A stretch of 12,275 nt of DNA from CAUZRD01 sp963582255 (GTDB lineage: Bacteria > Pseudomonadota > Alphaproteobacteria > Rhizobiales > TMED25). The stretch spans positions 1 through 12,275 of the forward strand of contig CAUZRD010000056.1 in the NCBI GenBank assembly GCA_963582255.1, written 5' to 3'. The notes under the pieces were generated by a model. It worked only from the letters and a program-made list of their open reading frames with translations. It had not been told where the DNA came from and did not search any database. Both the position numbers and the translations under genes were made by a program. Shown piece by piece: positions 7,017-12,275 of this stretch (positions are counted from its first letter, which is position 1; every line of letters begins with the position of its first letter).

Positions 7017-7565
7017 ATGCCTGGAATTGACAAAAACCGCCCCTTCATTGCCCTATCTATTGCCATACTCACTGTTTCGGATTCAAGATCCATAGAGGAT
7101 GACACCTCGGGTACACTTCTGATCCGTAGCATAAAAGATGCCGGTCACAATGTTGCTAACCGCAACATTGTGACTGACGATATAGAAGCAATACACCGAG
7201 TAGTAAGGGCCTGGATCAACGATCGCACGATCGACGTGATAATCACTACCGGCGGAACCGGTCTCACCGGCAGAGATATCACGCCAGAAGCGATTGAGCC
7301 TTTTTTTGAAAAACGAATCGATGGTTTTTCCATCGCTTTTCATCAGATGAGTATGGAGAAAATAGGCACATCAACAGTCCAATCCCGAGCCACAGCCGGT
7401 GTTGCTAGCGCCACATATATCTTTGTACTCCCTGGATCACCTGGAGCGTGCCGCGATGCCTGGGACGGAATTCTCGCCAACCAACTCGACTATCGCTATA
7501 TGCCATGCAATTTTGTGGAAATTATGCCGCGGCTGGAAGAACATCTTCACCGCTCTAAATCATGA
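7017..7565 (+). CDS. moaB: Molybdenum cofactor biosynthesis protein B
   Basis: The 182-residue protein belongs to the MoaB/MogA fold that binds molybdopterin and acts in the adenylylation step before metal insertion, in the cytoplasm. Visible signatures are T-V-S-D-S-R (19-24), D-T-S-G (29-32), the binding loop T-T-G-G-T-G-L-T-G-R-D (78-88), P-E-A, G-T-S-T-V-Q-S-R-A, L-P-G-S-P-G-A-C-R-D-A-W (138-149) and the C-terminal P-C-N-F-V-E-I-M-P-R-L. The start ATG 7017 lies one base after the glycosylase stop TGA (7013-7015). There is no good Shine-Dalgarno sequence, so translational coupling is likely. An upstream in-frame start inside the glycosylase gene would add 26 unrelated residues. Other molybdenum cofactor genes are not in this window. 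Confidence 0.96.
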   Translation: MPGIDKNRPFIALSIAILTVSDSRSIEDDTSGTLLIRSIKDAGHNVANRNIVTDDIEAIHRVVRAWINDRTIDVIITTGGTGLTGRDITPEAIEPFFEKRIDGFSIAFHQMSMEKIGTSTVQSRATAGVASATYIFVLPGSPGACRDAWDGILANQLDYRYMPCNFVEIMPRLEEHLHRSKS

Positions 7566-7715
7566 TCATCGACATCACTTATGCTTAATATAAAAACAGT
7601 TCCAAAACCCTACCTGATTTATCCTGCATACTATCCTTAGCTAACCTTACAACCGGAGTATGTCATCTTATCCTTCCTCTGGAACACACCATATTAAGTG
7701 CAACTGTTTTGAGGA
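7566..7715. other. 150-base convergent spacer, no feature seen
   Basis: This lies between the ends of moaB (+) and the TIGR04282 gene (-). I see no GC-rich hairpin followed by a T-run on either strand, and no small gene. Confidence 0.5.
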
Positions 7716-8336
7716 TTACCTCCAGATGGGACAAGGCGTCCCTCGCACCAATGCCTTCCAAAACGCATAGTCCGCGCCGCAGTCAATATCTTCAAGCAGA
7801 TCCAGAAAAACTTCACGAAGACCCGCCAGATTGGCCATGGTATCGTCGAGCGTATAGCTGGTAGACCAGCGAACATCAGTAAAAAGGTTCACCGCCAACC
7901 GGTGATGGGTAATGCCAATCAAATTATACCCGCCATCGGAAGAGGGGCAGAACACCACATCATGGCGCCCAAGCACCGCAAAAGCCTCTGCAACATGCCG
8001 CTGGCCAAGAGTAGGAATATCACTTCCAACCACGACCACCGGCCCTGGTGGCATGGCGCTGATCGAGCGCAACATGCGCGAGCCAAGATCCCCCTTTCCC
8101 TGCGCAATAAGTCCAACATCGATTGGCCATACCGGGTTAGAAATCGCATGATCTGGCGTCACCGCAAGATAGGTTTCCCAGCGCTTATCGCGTCCCAAAA
8201 CGCGCACCAACCTTGCAAGTTCATGTCTGTAAAACCACGTCGCTGTCACAGCTCCAATATCGCCTGCAAGACGCGTTTTTACCCGGCCCATGACCGGTGC
8301 CTTAGCCATGATGATGACAGAACGAGCATCTTTCAT
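7716..8336 (-). CDS. TIGR04282/DUF2064 glycosyltransferase-like protein
   Basis: The 206-residue protein has a nucleotide-diphospho-sugar transferase fold related to CofC/MobA-type enzymes. The N-terminal nucleotide motif is M-A-K-A-P-V-M-G-R-V-K-T-R-L-A (10-24). The acidic site is V-V-G-S-D-I-P-T-L, and P-S-S-D-G-G-Y-N-L-I-G is the family's second signature. Current databases call this family arsenosugar biosynthesis glycosyltransferase, formerly rSAM/selenodomain-associated transferase 1. It normally sits beside the TIGR04283 gene, as here: the upstream gene stops in an ATGA overlap (8333-8336). Its own AAGG (8344-8347) lies 7 bases before ATG, inside the upstream gene. No arsM, arsS or arsenic regulator is in the window, so the arsenosugar role is a family label only. 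F420-related CofC was considered, but this pairing argues against it. Confidence 0.88.
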   Translation of the reverse strand: MKDARSVIIMAKAPVMGRVKTRLAGDIGAVTATWFYRHELARLVRVLGRDKRWETYLAVTPDHAISNPVWPIDVGLIAQGKGDLGSRMLRSISAMPPGPVVVVGSDIPTLGQRHVAEAFAVLGRHDVVFCPSSDGGYNLIGITHHRLAVNLFTDVRWSTSYTLDDTMANLAGLREVFLDLLEDIDCGADYAFWKALVRGTPCPIWR

Positions 8337-9058
8337 CTGTCAGCCTTAGAGCTTGCCTGTGGCCTACTATAGAATTGAGAAAGACGATGCGGAGAAACAC
8401 CTAAAATATAAAGCGCCAAGCAGATCAAGTTACGCAAAATCCGCAAGAAATATCCGTCGGCCCTGTAGCGCTCGGCACTGGTTATCGCACGCGTTACAAA
8501 CAAACTTAGCCGCCTACGGCCAATCCTACGGATAATATCAACATCTTCCATGAGCGGCATGTCATGGAACCCACCTATTTCGTCATAAAATCGTCGCGAA
8601 ATCAAAAGTCCTTGATCTCCATAGGCAAGACCAAATAATCGACAGCGCAGATCCACCATAAACATGACCAGTTTGGCACGCAGTCGGTTATCATTAAGCG
8701 CAAATGAGAAGACACCAGCCCGTTGTGGTGCCAGATCTTTGAAACGTCCCTCACCTCGACAAAATGCCACAATCTCCTCTTCAACTCCGCTATCTAATAT
8801 TGTATCCGCATGCACAAACAGCAGCCAATCCTGGTTCGCCACTAGTGCCCCCGCCTTAAGCTGCTCCCCGCGCCCACGCACCGCCGTGATAAATTTTGCA
8901 CCTCCCGCGTCAGAGATATCTTCCGTGTGGTCACCCGAACCACCATCTGCAATAATCACCTGTGCAATCACACCCTCAACAGCTCCCGGCACAAGGGCGA
9001 CCAGGGTCGGGGATAGCGTCGCCTCGGAATTAAGCGTTGGTATGATAACAGAAATCAT
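8333..9058 (-). CDS. TIGR04283 family-2 glycosyltransferase
   Basis: A 241-residue GT-A glycosyltransferase of family 2, the usual partner of the TIGR04282 protein encoded just downstream. Motifs in order are S-V-I-I-P-T-L-N-S-E (3-12), the nucleotide-sugar acid D-G-G-S-G-D near residue 38, R-G-R-G-E-Q-L near 62, the metal site L-F-V-H-A-D-T near 80, Y-G-D-Q-G-L-L-I-S-R-R, and M-E-D-V-D-I-I-R-R. A hydrophobic stretch near the C-terminus (L-I-C-L-A-L-Y-I-L-G) may touch the membrane. ATG 9058 gives the standard M-I-S-V-I-I-P start. The nearest purine-rich site, AGGAGA, is about 20 bases upstream, too far to act normally. It is first in a two-gene unit and diverges from rnhB. The acceptor is unknown. 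Confidence 0.92.
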   Translation of the reverse strand: MISVIIPTLNSEATLSPTLVALVPGAVEGVIAQVIIADGGSGDHTEDISDAGGAKFITAVRGRGEQLKAGALVANQDWLLFVHADTILDSGVEEEIVAFCRGEGRFKDLAPQRAGVFSFALNDNRLRAKLVMFMVDLRCRLFGLAYGDQGLLISRRFYDEIGGFHDMPLMEDVDIIRRIGRRRLSLFVTRAITSAERYRADGYFLRILRNLICLALYILGVSPHRLSQFYSRPQASSKADR

Positions 9059-9185
9059 CAGTCCAACTATACGGACATTCTCCTAATATGAAACCAGAAG
9101 ATTTGGATGGTTGGCAACTGCAACTGTTGTAACTCCATGAGATAAAGCGGTTGCAAATCAGCAAAATGAGCTGAACTATTGCAGC
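9059..9185. promoter_or_regulatory. Divergent promoter region with clustered GTTG/CAAC palindromes
   Basis: This 127-base region lies between divergent GT2 (-) and rnhB (+). It holds GTTG-G-CAAC (9110-9118), CAAC-T-GTTG (9121-9129), GTTGTAAC (9126-9133) and GTTGCAA (9150-9156). These could be a small hairpin or an operator for a dimeric regulator. There is no convincing sigma-70 pair. Confidence 0.3.
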
Positions 9186-9809
9186 ATGGCCAAACAAAAA
9201 CTACGAAGTACCCCTGATCTAACATTTGAAGAGCAATGGGTTAAAAAAGGTTTTGAGTGCATAGCTGGGATAGATGAAGCGGGCCGCGGCCCTATCGCCG
9301 GCCCGGTAATAGCTGCGGCAGTTATTCTGGATCATCAAAACATTCCGCAAGGCATTCGCGATTCCAAAGAGTTGAGCCCAGCACGGCGCGAAAAACTTTA
9401 TGATGAAATAAGCCGGCATGCCTCTATTGGAGTTGCGACAGCAACGGTTGAACGCATCGACCAAGACAATATCTTGCAGGCAACTTTGTGGGCAATGGCT
9501 CGCGCCTGCGAGGCGCTCACAAAACCAGCTCAGGTCGCACTAATCGACGGCAATATCATGCCGTATTTAAGCTGTCCGGGCGAAACAATTGTTGGCGGAG
9601 ACCGAAAATCTCTTTCAATCGCAGCTGCTTCAATTATCGCAAAAGTCACTAGAGACCGCCTGATGCGTAATCTCGCCAAACATTTTCCCCAATACGGGTT
9701 TGAACGTCACAACGGTTATCCAACTAAGGACCATATTAACCTCCTTGACCAATTTGGTCCCTGTCCGCATCACCGCCGCACCTTCGCACCAGTGGCAACA
9801 CGGCTATGA
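9186..9809 (+). CDS. rnhB: Ribonuclease HII
   Basis: The 207-residue enzyme cleaves RNA in RNA-DNA hybrids and nicks at single ribonucleotides left in DNA; it acts in the cytoplasm on the nucleoid. The signature G-I-D-E-A-G-R-G-P-I-A-G-P (28-40) carries catalytic D30 and E31 and the ribonucleotide-sensing G-R-G. D-S-K-E-L-S follows at 59-64. The remaining acids are D121 (A-L-I-D-G-N) and D139 (G-G-D-R-K-S), 18 residues apart as in well-studied RNases HII. S-I-A-A-A-S-I-I-A-K-V-T-R-D-R is the standard conserved helix. ATG 9186 lacks a clear Shine-Dalgarno sequence, but no better in-frame start exists. ccrM follows 161 bases downstream in the same direction, an order known from other alphaproteobacteria. 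Confidence 0.97.
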   Translation: MAKQKLRSTPDLTFEEQWVKKGFECIAGIDEAGRGPIAGPVIAAAVILDHQNIPQGIRDSKELSPARREKLYDEISRHASIGVATATVERIDQDNILQATLWAMARACEALTKPAQVALIDGNIMPYLSCPGETIVGGDRKSLSIAAASIIAKVTRDRLMRNLAKHFPQYGFERHNGYPTKDHINLLDQFGPCPHHRRTFAPVATRL

Positions 9810-9821
9810 TACGGAAGGTAT

Positions 9822-9836
9822 TTAAACACTGATAAA
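9822..9836. promoter_or_regulatory. CtrA-like site upstream of ccrM
   Basis: TTAA-N7-TAAA differs at one of eight positions from the CtrA consensus TTAA-N7-TTAA. It lies about 135 bases before the ccrM start, in the spacer after rnhB. In Caulobacter, CtrA controls ccrM. The match is in A/T-rich DNA and could be chance. Confidence 0.3.
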
Positions 9837-9847
9837 AATAATTTATC
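9831..9847. repeat. Perfect short inverted repeat GATAAA-N5-TTTATC
   Basis: Six-base arms with a five-base centre sit 22 bases after the rnhB stop, overlapping the CtrA-like site. It is too A/T-rich for a strong terminator; an operator or chance palindrome is more likely. Confidence 0.35.
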
Positions 9848-9970
9848 CAACATACACCCCAAGTTTCATGGCATTTTGCACAATCAACTATTTGCTAACC
9901 ATCTCCGTTCAATCCGCCTTTACCACATTCTGGCAAGTATCAAGTTCAAATGTTGGTTCAGGAGTGAGTT

Positions 9971-11068
9971 GTGAGCGTATCAGTAAAAAGAATTTCAGAT
10001 AATTCCATCATCATCGCAGATTGCATTGAAACATTACAAAGTATCGAGCCGGAAAGTGTCGACCTTATTTTTGCCGATCCGCCTTATAATCTCCAGATAA
10101 GCGGTGAGTTAAAGCGGCCAGATAACAGTCGGGTCGATGGCGTTGACGAAGCCTGGGATCAGTTCTCAAGTTTTGCAGCATATGATGACTTCACTCACGC
10201 ATGGCTTGAAGGGTGCAAGCGCGTACTCAAACCCTCCGGCACAATTTGGGTGATCGGCAGTTATCACAATATCTTTCGGGTTGGCTCATCGATGCAAGAT
10301 CTAGGCTTTTGGATCTTGAACGACGTAATCTGGCGCAAAGTAAACCCAATGCCCAATTTTCACGGGAAGCGCTTCACCAACGCACACGAGACAATGATCT
10401 GGGCATCCAAGAACAAAGATGCTCGCGTCACGTTCAACTACAATGCCATGAAGGCTTTGAACGATAATTTGCAGATGCGCTCAGACTGGTTATTGCCTAT
10501 CTGTTCAGGCGCAGAGCGGCTCAAAAACAAAGCCGGCACGAAAGTTCATCCAACACAAAAGCCGGAGGCGCTATTGCACCGTGTGCTGCTCGCAGCTTCA
10601 AATCCAGGTGATCTCGTACTTGATCCATTTTTCGGCACTGGCACCACCGGCGCGGTTGCCAAAAAACTAAAGCGCTCCTTTATTGGTATCGAGCGCGATG
10701 CAACTTATGCAGATGAAGCACGTCGACGAATCGATTTAGTCGAACCTGCAGATAACGATGCCATCGCAACAACCACATCAAAACGCCAGGCAACAAGAAT
10801 TCCTTTTGGCATGGTAGTTGAGCGTGGGTTACTCAATCCAGGCTCGGTGTTATACGGACCAAAAAAACGCTACTCCGCAAAAGTGCGGGTCGATGGATCA
10901 CTGATCTCAGAGCAGCGCACCGGTTCGATCCACCAGATTGGTGCCCACGTGCAAGGACTTGAGGCCTGTAACGGGTGGACGTTCTGGCATTATTCAGAAG
11001 GACCGAGTCTCACTCCAATCGACGTGCTACGTGAACAGATCCGAGCTGAAATTGGTGTTCACATCTAG
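9971..11068 (+). CDS. ccrM: CcrM-type adenine-N6 DNA methyltransferase, GANTC specificity (GTG start)
   Basis: The 365-residue orphan methyltransferase methylates adenine in GANTC, normally late in the alphaproteobacterial cell cycle. The catalytic motif D-P-P-Y is at 36-39 (F-A-D-P-P-Y-N-L-Q) and the S-adenosylmethionine motif F-F-G-T-G-T-T-G at 220-227, so the order is catalytic first (beta class). A target-recognition segment with H-P-T-Q-K-P-E-A-L-L lies at 193-202. The C-terminal RAMA domain (about 278-360: G-M-V-V-E-R-G-L-L-N-P-G, then W-T-F-W-H-Y) is typical of CcrM and helps recognise DNA. GTG 9971 has AGGAG (9960-9964) 6 bases upstream. No restriction partner is adjacent, as expected. 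No GANTC occurs in the 161-base leader. Its stop TAG overlaps the mutY stop in a shared CTAG. Confidence 0.97.
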   Translation: MSVSVKRISDNSIIIADCIETLQSIEPESVDLIFADPPYNLQISGELKRPDNSRVDGVDEAWDQFSSFAAYDDFTHAWLEGCKRVLKPSGTIWVIGSYHNIFRVGSSMQDLGFWILNDVIWRKVNPMPNFHGKRFTNAHETMIWASKNKDARVTFNYNAMKALNDNLQMRSDWLLPICSGAERLKNKAGTKVHPTQKPEALLHRVLLAASNPGDLVLDPFFGTGTTGAVAKKLKRSFIGIERDATYADEARRRIDLVEPADNDAIATTTSKRQATRIPFGMVVERGLLNPGSVLYGPKKRYSAKVRVDGSLISEQRTGSIHQIGAHVQGLEACNGWTFWHYSEGPSLTPIDVLREQIRAEIGVHI

Positions 11069-12135
11069 CTTTTCCCATCCATCACGGCAATAATCTTGCG
11101 CATAAGCGAGGGTAAGGCCTCGTCTTTTAGCGATGTCCGCGATCTCCAAAAGCATCGCCACGGATCTGCCGATGCGCGCAGCACCGGTTCACCATCCTGC
11201 TCTAGACTAAACACGTCTAATTCAAGTCGAAAATGTGTGAAAGTGTGTGTCACGTGACCATGCTTGTGCCAAGTACCATGGACAGGGGCTGATGCAACCA
11301 CTCTCATATTATCAAATTGACCCTCCTCCCACTCACTAAATGGGATTTCGGTCATTCCCCCAAGAAGCCCTTCATTTGGACGACGTCTCAATAAAATAGT
11401 ACCATCACTTCGCTCAATCCAAAACGCAGCGCCAGACCGCACCGGACGTGCCTGTTTTGGTGTTTTAAGCGGCAATATTTCGGCAATATTTTGTACTGCA
11501 GCCCCGCAGAAAGCGCGTAAAGGACACTGGCTGCATGCTGGTGAGCGGGAAGTGCAGACCATTGCACCCAGATCCATCAACCCTTGGGCAAAATCACCGG
11601 GACGCACCAATCCATTCAGTGAACCAGCCAATTTGACTATCCTCTGCTTAGCAGCAGGTAATTGATCCCGCACAGCAAACAAACGCGCCACCACTCGTTC
11701 AATATTGACATCAACCGGAACACATGGACGATCAAACGCAATTGCCGCAATCGCTGCGGCGGTATAAGGACCAATCCCGGCAAGCAGCTGGAGCTCGCCT
11801 TCGCTTGAAGGAAATTTGCTGTTATAATCACGCACTACTTGGCGAGCACATTTTAAAAGATTACGCGCACGGGCATAATATCCAAGGCCCGCCCAGGCTA
11901 CCATTACATCGTTATCACTCGCGGCACTAAGCGCCTGAACACTTGGCCATTTCCGTATAAATGCTTTAAAATAGCCTTCAACTGCAACAACCGTCGTCTG
12001 CTGAAGCATGACTTCGCTTAACCATACCGCATATGGGTCCGGCTGCCGGCCCAACGGCACCCGCCAGGAAAGTGCGCGCCGGTTTTGATCATACCAACCC
12101 AGCACAGCGGTTCGGATTAGCGAAGTTTTGTTCAT
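11065..12135 (-). CDS. mutY: A/G-specific adenine DNA glycosylase
   Basis: The 356-residue enzyme removes adenine paired with 8-oxoguanine. The catalytic Glu is E41 (L-S-E-V-M-L-Q-Q-T); the helix-hairpin-helix is L-A-G-I-G-P-Y-T-A (118-126); the catalytic Asp is D142 (V-P-V-D-V-N-I-E-R). The [4Fe-4S] ligands C194-x6-C201-x2-C204-x5-C210 are canonical. The C-terminal third is the NUDIX-like domain that recognises 8-oxoguanine, with H-T-F-T-H-F-R-L. I chose ATG 12135, whose first residues (M-N-K-T-S-L-I-R) fit the family; GTG 12180 would add 15 residues. Neither has a clear Shine-Dalgarno sequence, so the start is uncertain. It converges on ccrM with a 4-base overlap, each gene ending in TAG within CTAG. 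Confidence 0.96.
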   Translation of the reverse strand: MNKTSLIRTAVLGWYDQNRRALSWRVPLGRQPDPYAVWLSEVMLQQTTVVAVEGYFKAFIRKWPSVQALSAASDNDVMVAWAGLGYYARARNLLKCARQVVRDYNSKFPSSEGELQLLAGIGPYTAAAIAAIAFDRPCVPVDVNIERVVARLFAVRDQLPAAKQRIVKLAGSLNGLVRPGDFAQGLMDLGAMVCTSRSPACSQCPLRAFCGAAVQNIAEILPLKTPKQARPVRSGAAFWIERSDGTILLRRRPNEGLLGGMTEIPFSEWEEGQFDNMRVVASAPVHGTWHKHGHVTHTFTHFRLELDVFSLEQDGEPVLRASADPWRCFWRSRTSLKDEALPSLMRKIIAVMDGKS

Positions 12136-12218
12136 GTCAAATTCAGTTGAAGTGTTGTGAATAGAGTCAAACGCTGCCACATCTTATAATTCATAATAAT
12201 CCAGATATTTAAACGGCA
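12136..12218. promoter_or_regulatory. A/T-rich divergent promoter region upstream of mutY
   Basis: TATAAT at 12185-12190 (+) is a good -10 for a transcript to the right, about 28 bases before ATG 12219, but the matching -35 is poor. On the minus strand TTGCCG (12218-12213) and TATTAT (12197-12192) give a weak pair with short spacing toward mutY. One GANTC site (GAGTC, 12164-12168) lies 28 bases upstream of ATG 12135. Confidence 0.3.
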
Positions 12219-12275
12219 ATGATGATAACTCCAAAACCCAGAAACTATACTCGTGGAGCTATGTCCATCGGGCGG
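12219..12275 (+). CDS. Possible 5' end of a DciA/DUF721-type gene (partial, right edge)
   Basis: Nineteen codons are open from ATG 12219 (or ATG 12222) to the right edge. They read M-M-I-T-P-K-P-R-N-Y-T-R-G-A-M-S-I-G-R. A basic start followed by R-G-A-x-x-I-G fits how DUF721 proteins often begin. In many alphaproteobacteria a DUF721 gene lies divergent from mutY, followed by a DsbA-like gene and smc. DUF721 proteins include DciA, the loader of the replicative helicase. The evidence is position plus a very short peptide, with only a weak ribosome site, so this is a guess. Confidence 0.35.
   Translation, partial: MMITPKPRNYTRGAMSIGR

Noticed and set aside
7591..7711. Inverted pair AAAACAGTT and AACTGTTTT in the moaB downstream spacer
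   Set aside because: The arms are about 100 bases apart with no structure between them; likely chance in A/T-rich DNA.
7716..8336. Calling this gene cofC (F420 synthesis) or mobA because of the fold and nearby moaB
   Set aside because: The K-A-P-x-x-G-x-V-K-T-R-L and S-D-G-G-Y motifs and the pairing with a TIGR04283 gene point to TIGR04282; moaB is on the opposite strand.
1..12275. Search for tRNA, rRNA, CRISPR, insertion sequence, toxin-antitoxin, phage or defence genes
   Set aside because: None was visible on either strand; ccrM has no restriction partner and is the orphan cell-cycle type, not a defence methylase.

Overview
The window looks like ordinary chromosomal DNA of a free-living alphaproteobacterium with intermediate G+C (about half by eye). 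The strongest pointers are a CcrM-type GANTC DNA methyltransferase with its C-terminal RAMA domain, the alphaproteobacterial style of its uracil-DNA glycosylase, and the order rnhB - ccrM - mutY. The order uracil-DNA glycosylase / ETF-QO / TPR protein is also one I associate with Rhodospirillales-like genomes. No tRNA, rRNA, CRISPR array, insertion sequence or phage gene is visible.

Layout, left to right. 1-1995 (-): the start and most of a secreted or membrane-anchored TPR protein that continues into a C-terminal LysM domain and runs off the left edge. 1996-2384: a 389-base spacer that seems to hold the decayed tail of a CcdA-like membrane protein. 2385-4303 (+): a two-gene unit, a bicupin and a metal-dependent amidohydrolase-2 protein that most likely starts at TTG 3272. 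4324-5991 (-): ETF-ubiquinone oxidoreductase. 6113-7562 (+): a family-4-like uracil-DNA glycosylase and moaB, one base apart. 7716-9058 (-): two glycosyltransferase-like genes of the TIGR04283/TIGR04282 pair, overlapping at ATGA. 9186-11068 (+): rnhB and ccrM. 11065-12135 (-): mutY, whose stop codon shares a CTAG with that of ccrM. 12219-12275 (+): a short open frame running off the right edge that may be the start of a DciA/DUF721 gene.

How the genes work together. Uracil-DNA glycosylase (uracil in DNA), RNase HII (ribonucleotides and R-loops), MutY (A opposite 8-oxoguanine) and CcrM (cell-cycle adenine methylation) give a loose genome-maintenance theme. ETF-QO links flavoprotein dehydrogenases to the quinone pool. 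MoaB serves molybdenum cofactor synthesis. The bicupin/amidohydrolase pair looks like an accessory catabolic module set into an otherwise conserved neighbourhood. The glycosyltransferase pair belongs to a family annotated for arsenosugar synthesis, but no arsenic gene is in view.

I do not see a clearly new multi-gene system. The points most worth a second look are the rearranged cysteine set of the uracil-DNA glycosylase, the bicupin/amidohydrolase unit with one degenerate cupin site, the TPR-LysM fusion, and possible cell-cycle signals around ccrM and mutY (a CtrA-like site, scarce GANTC). All coordinates and residue numbers were worked out by hand.
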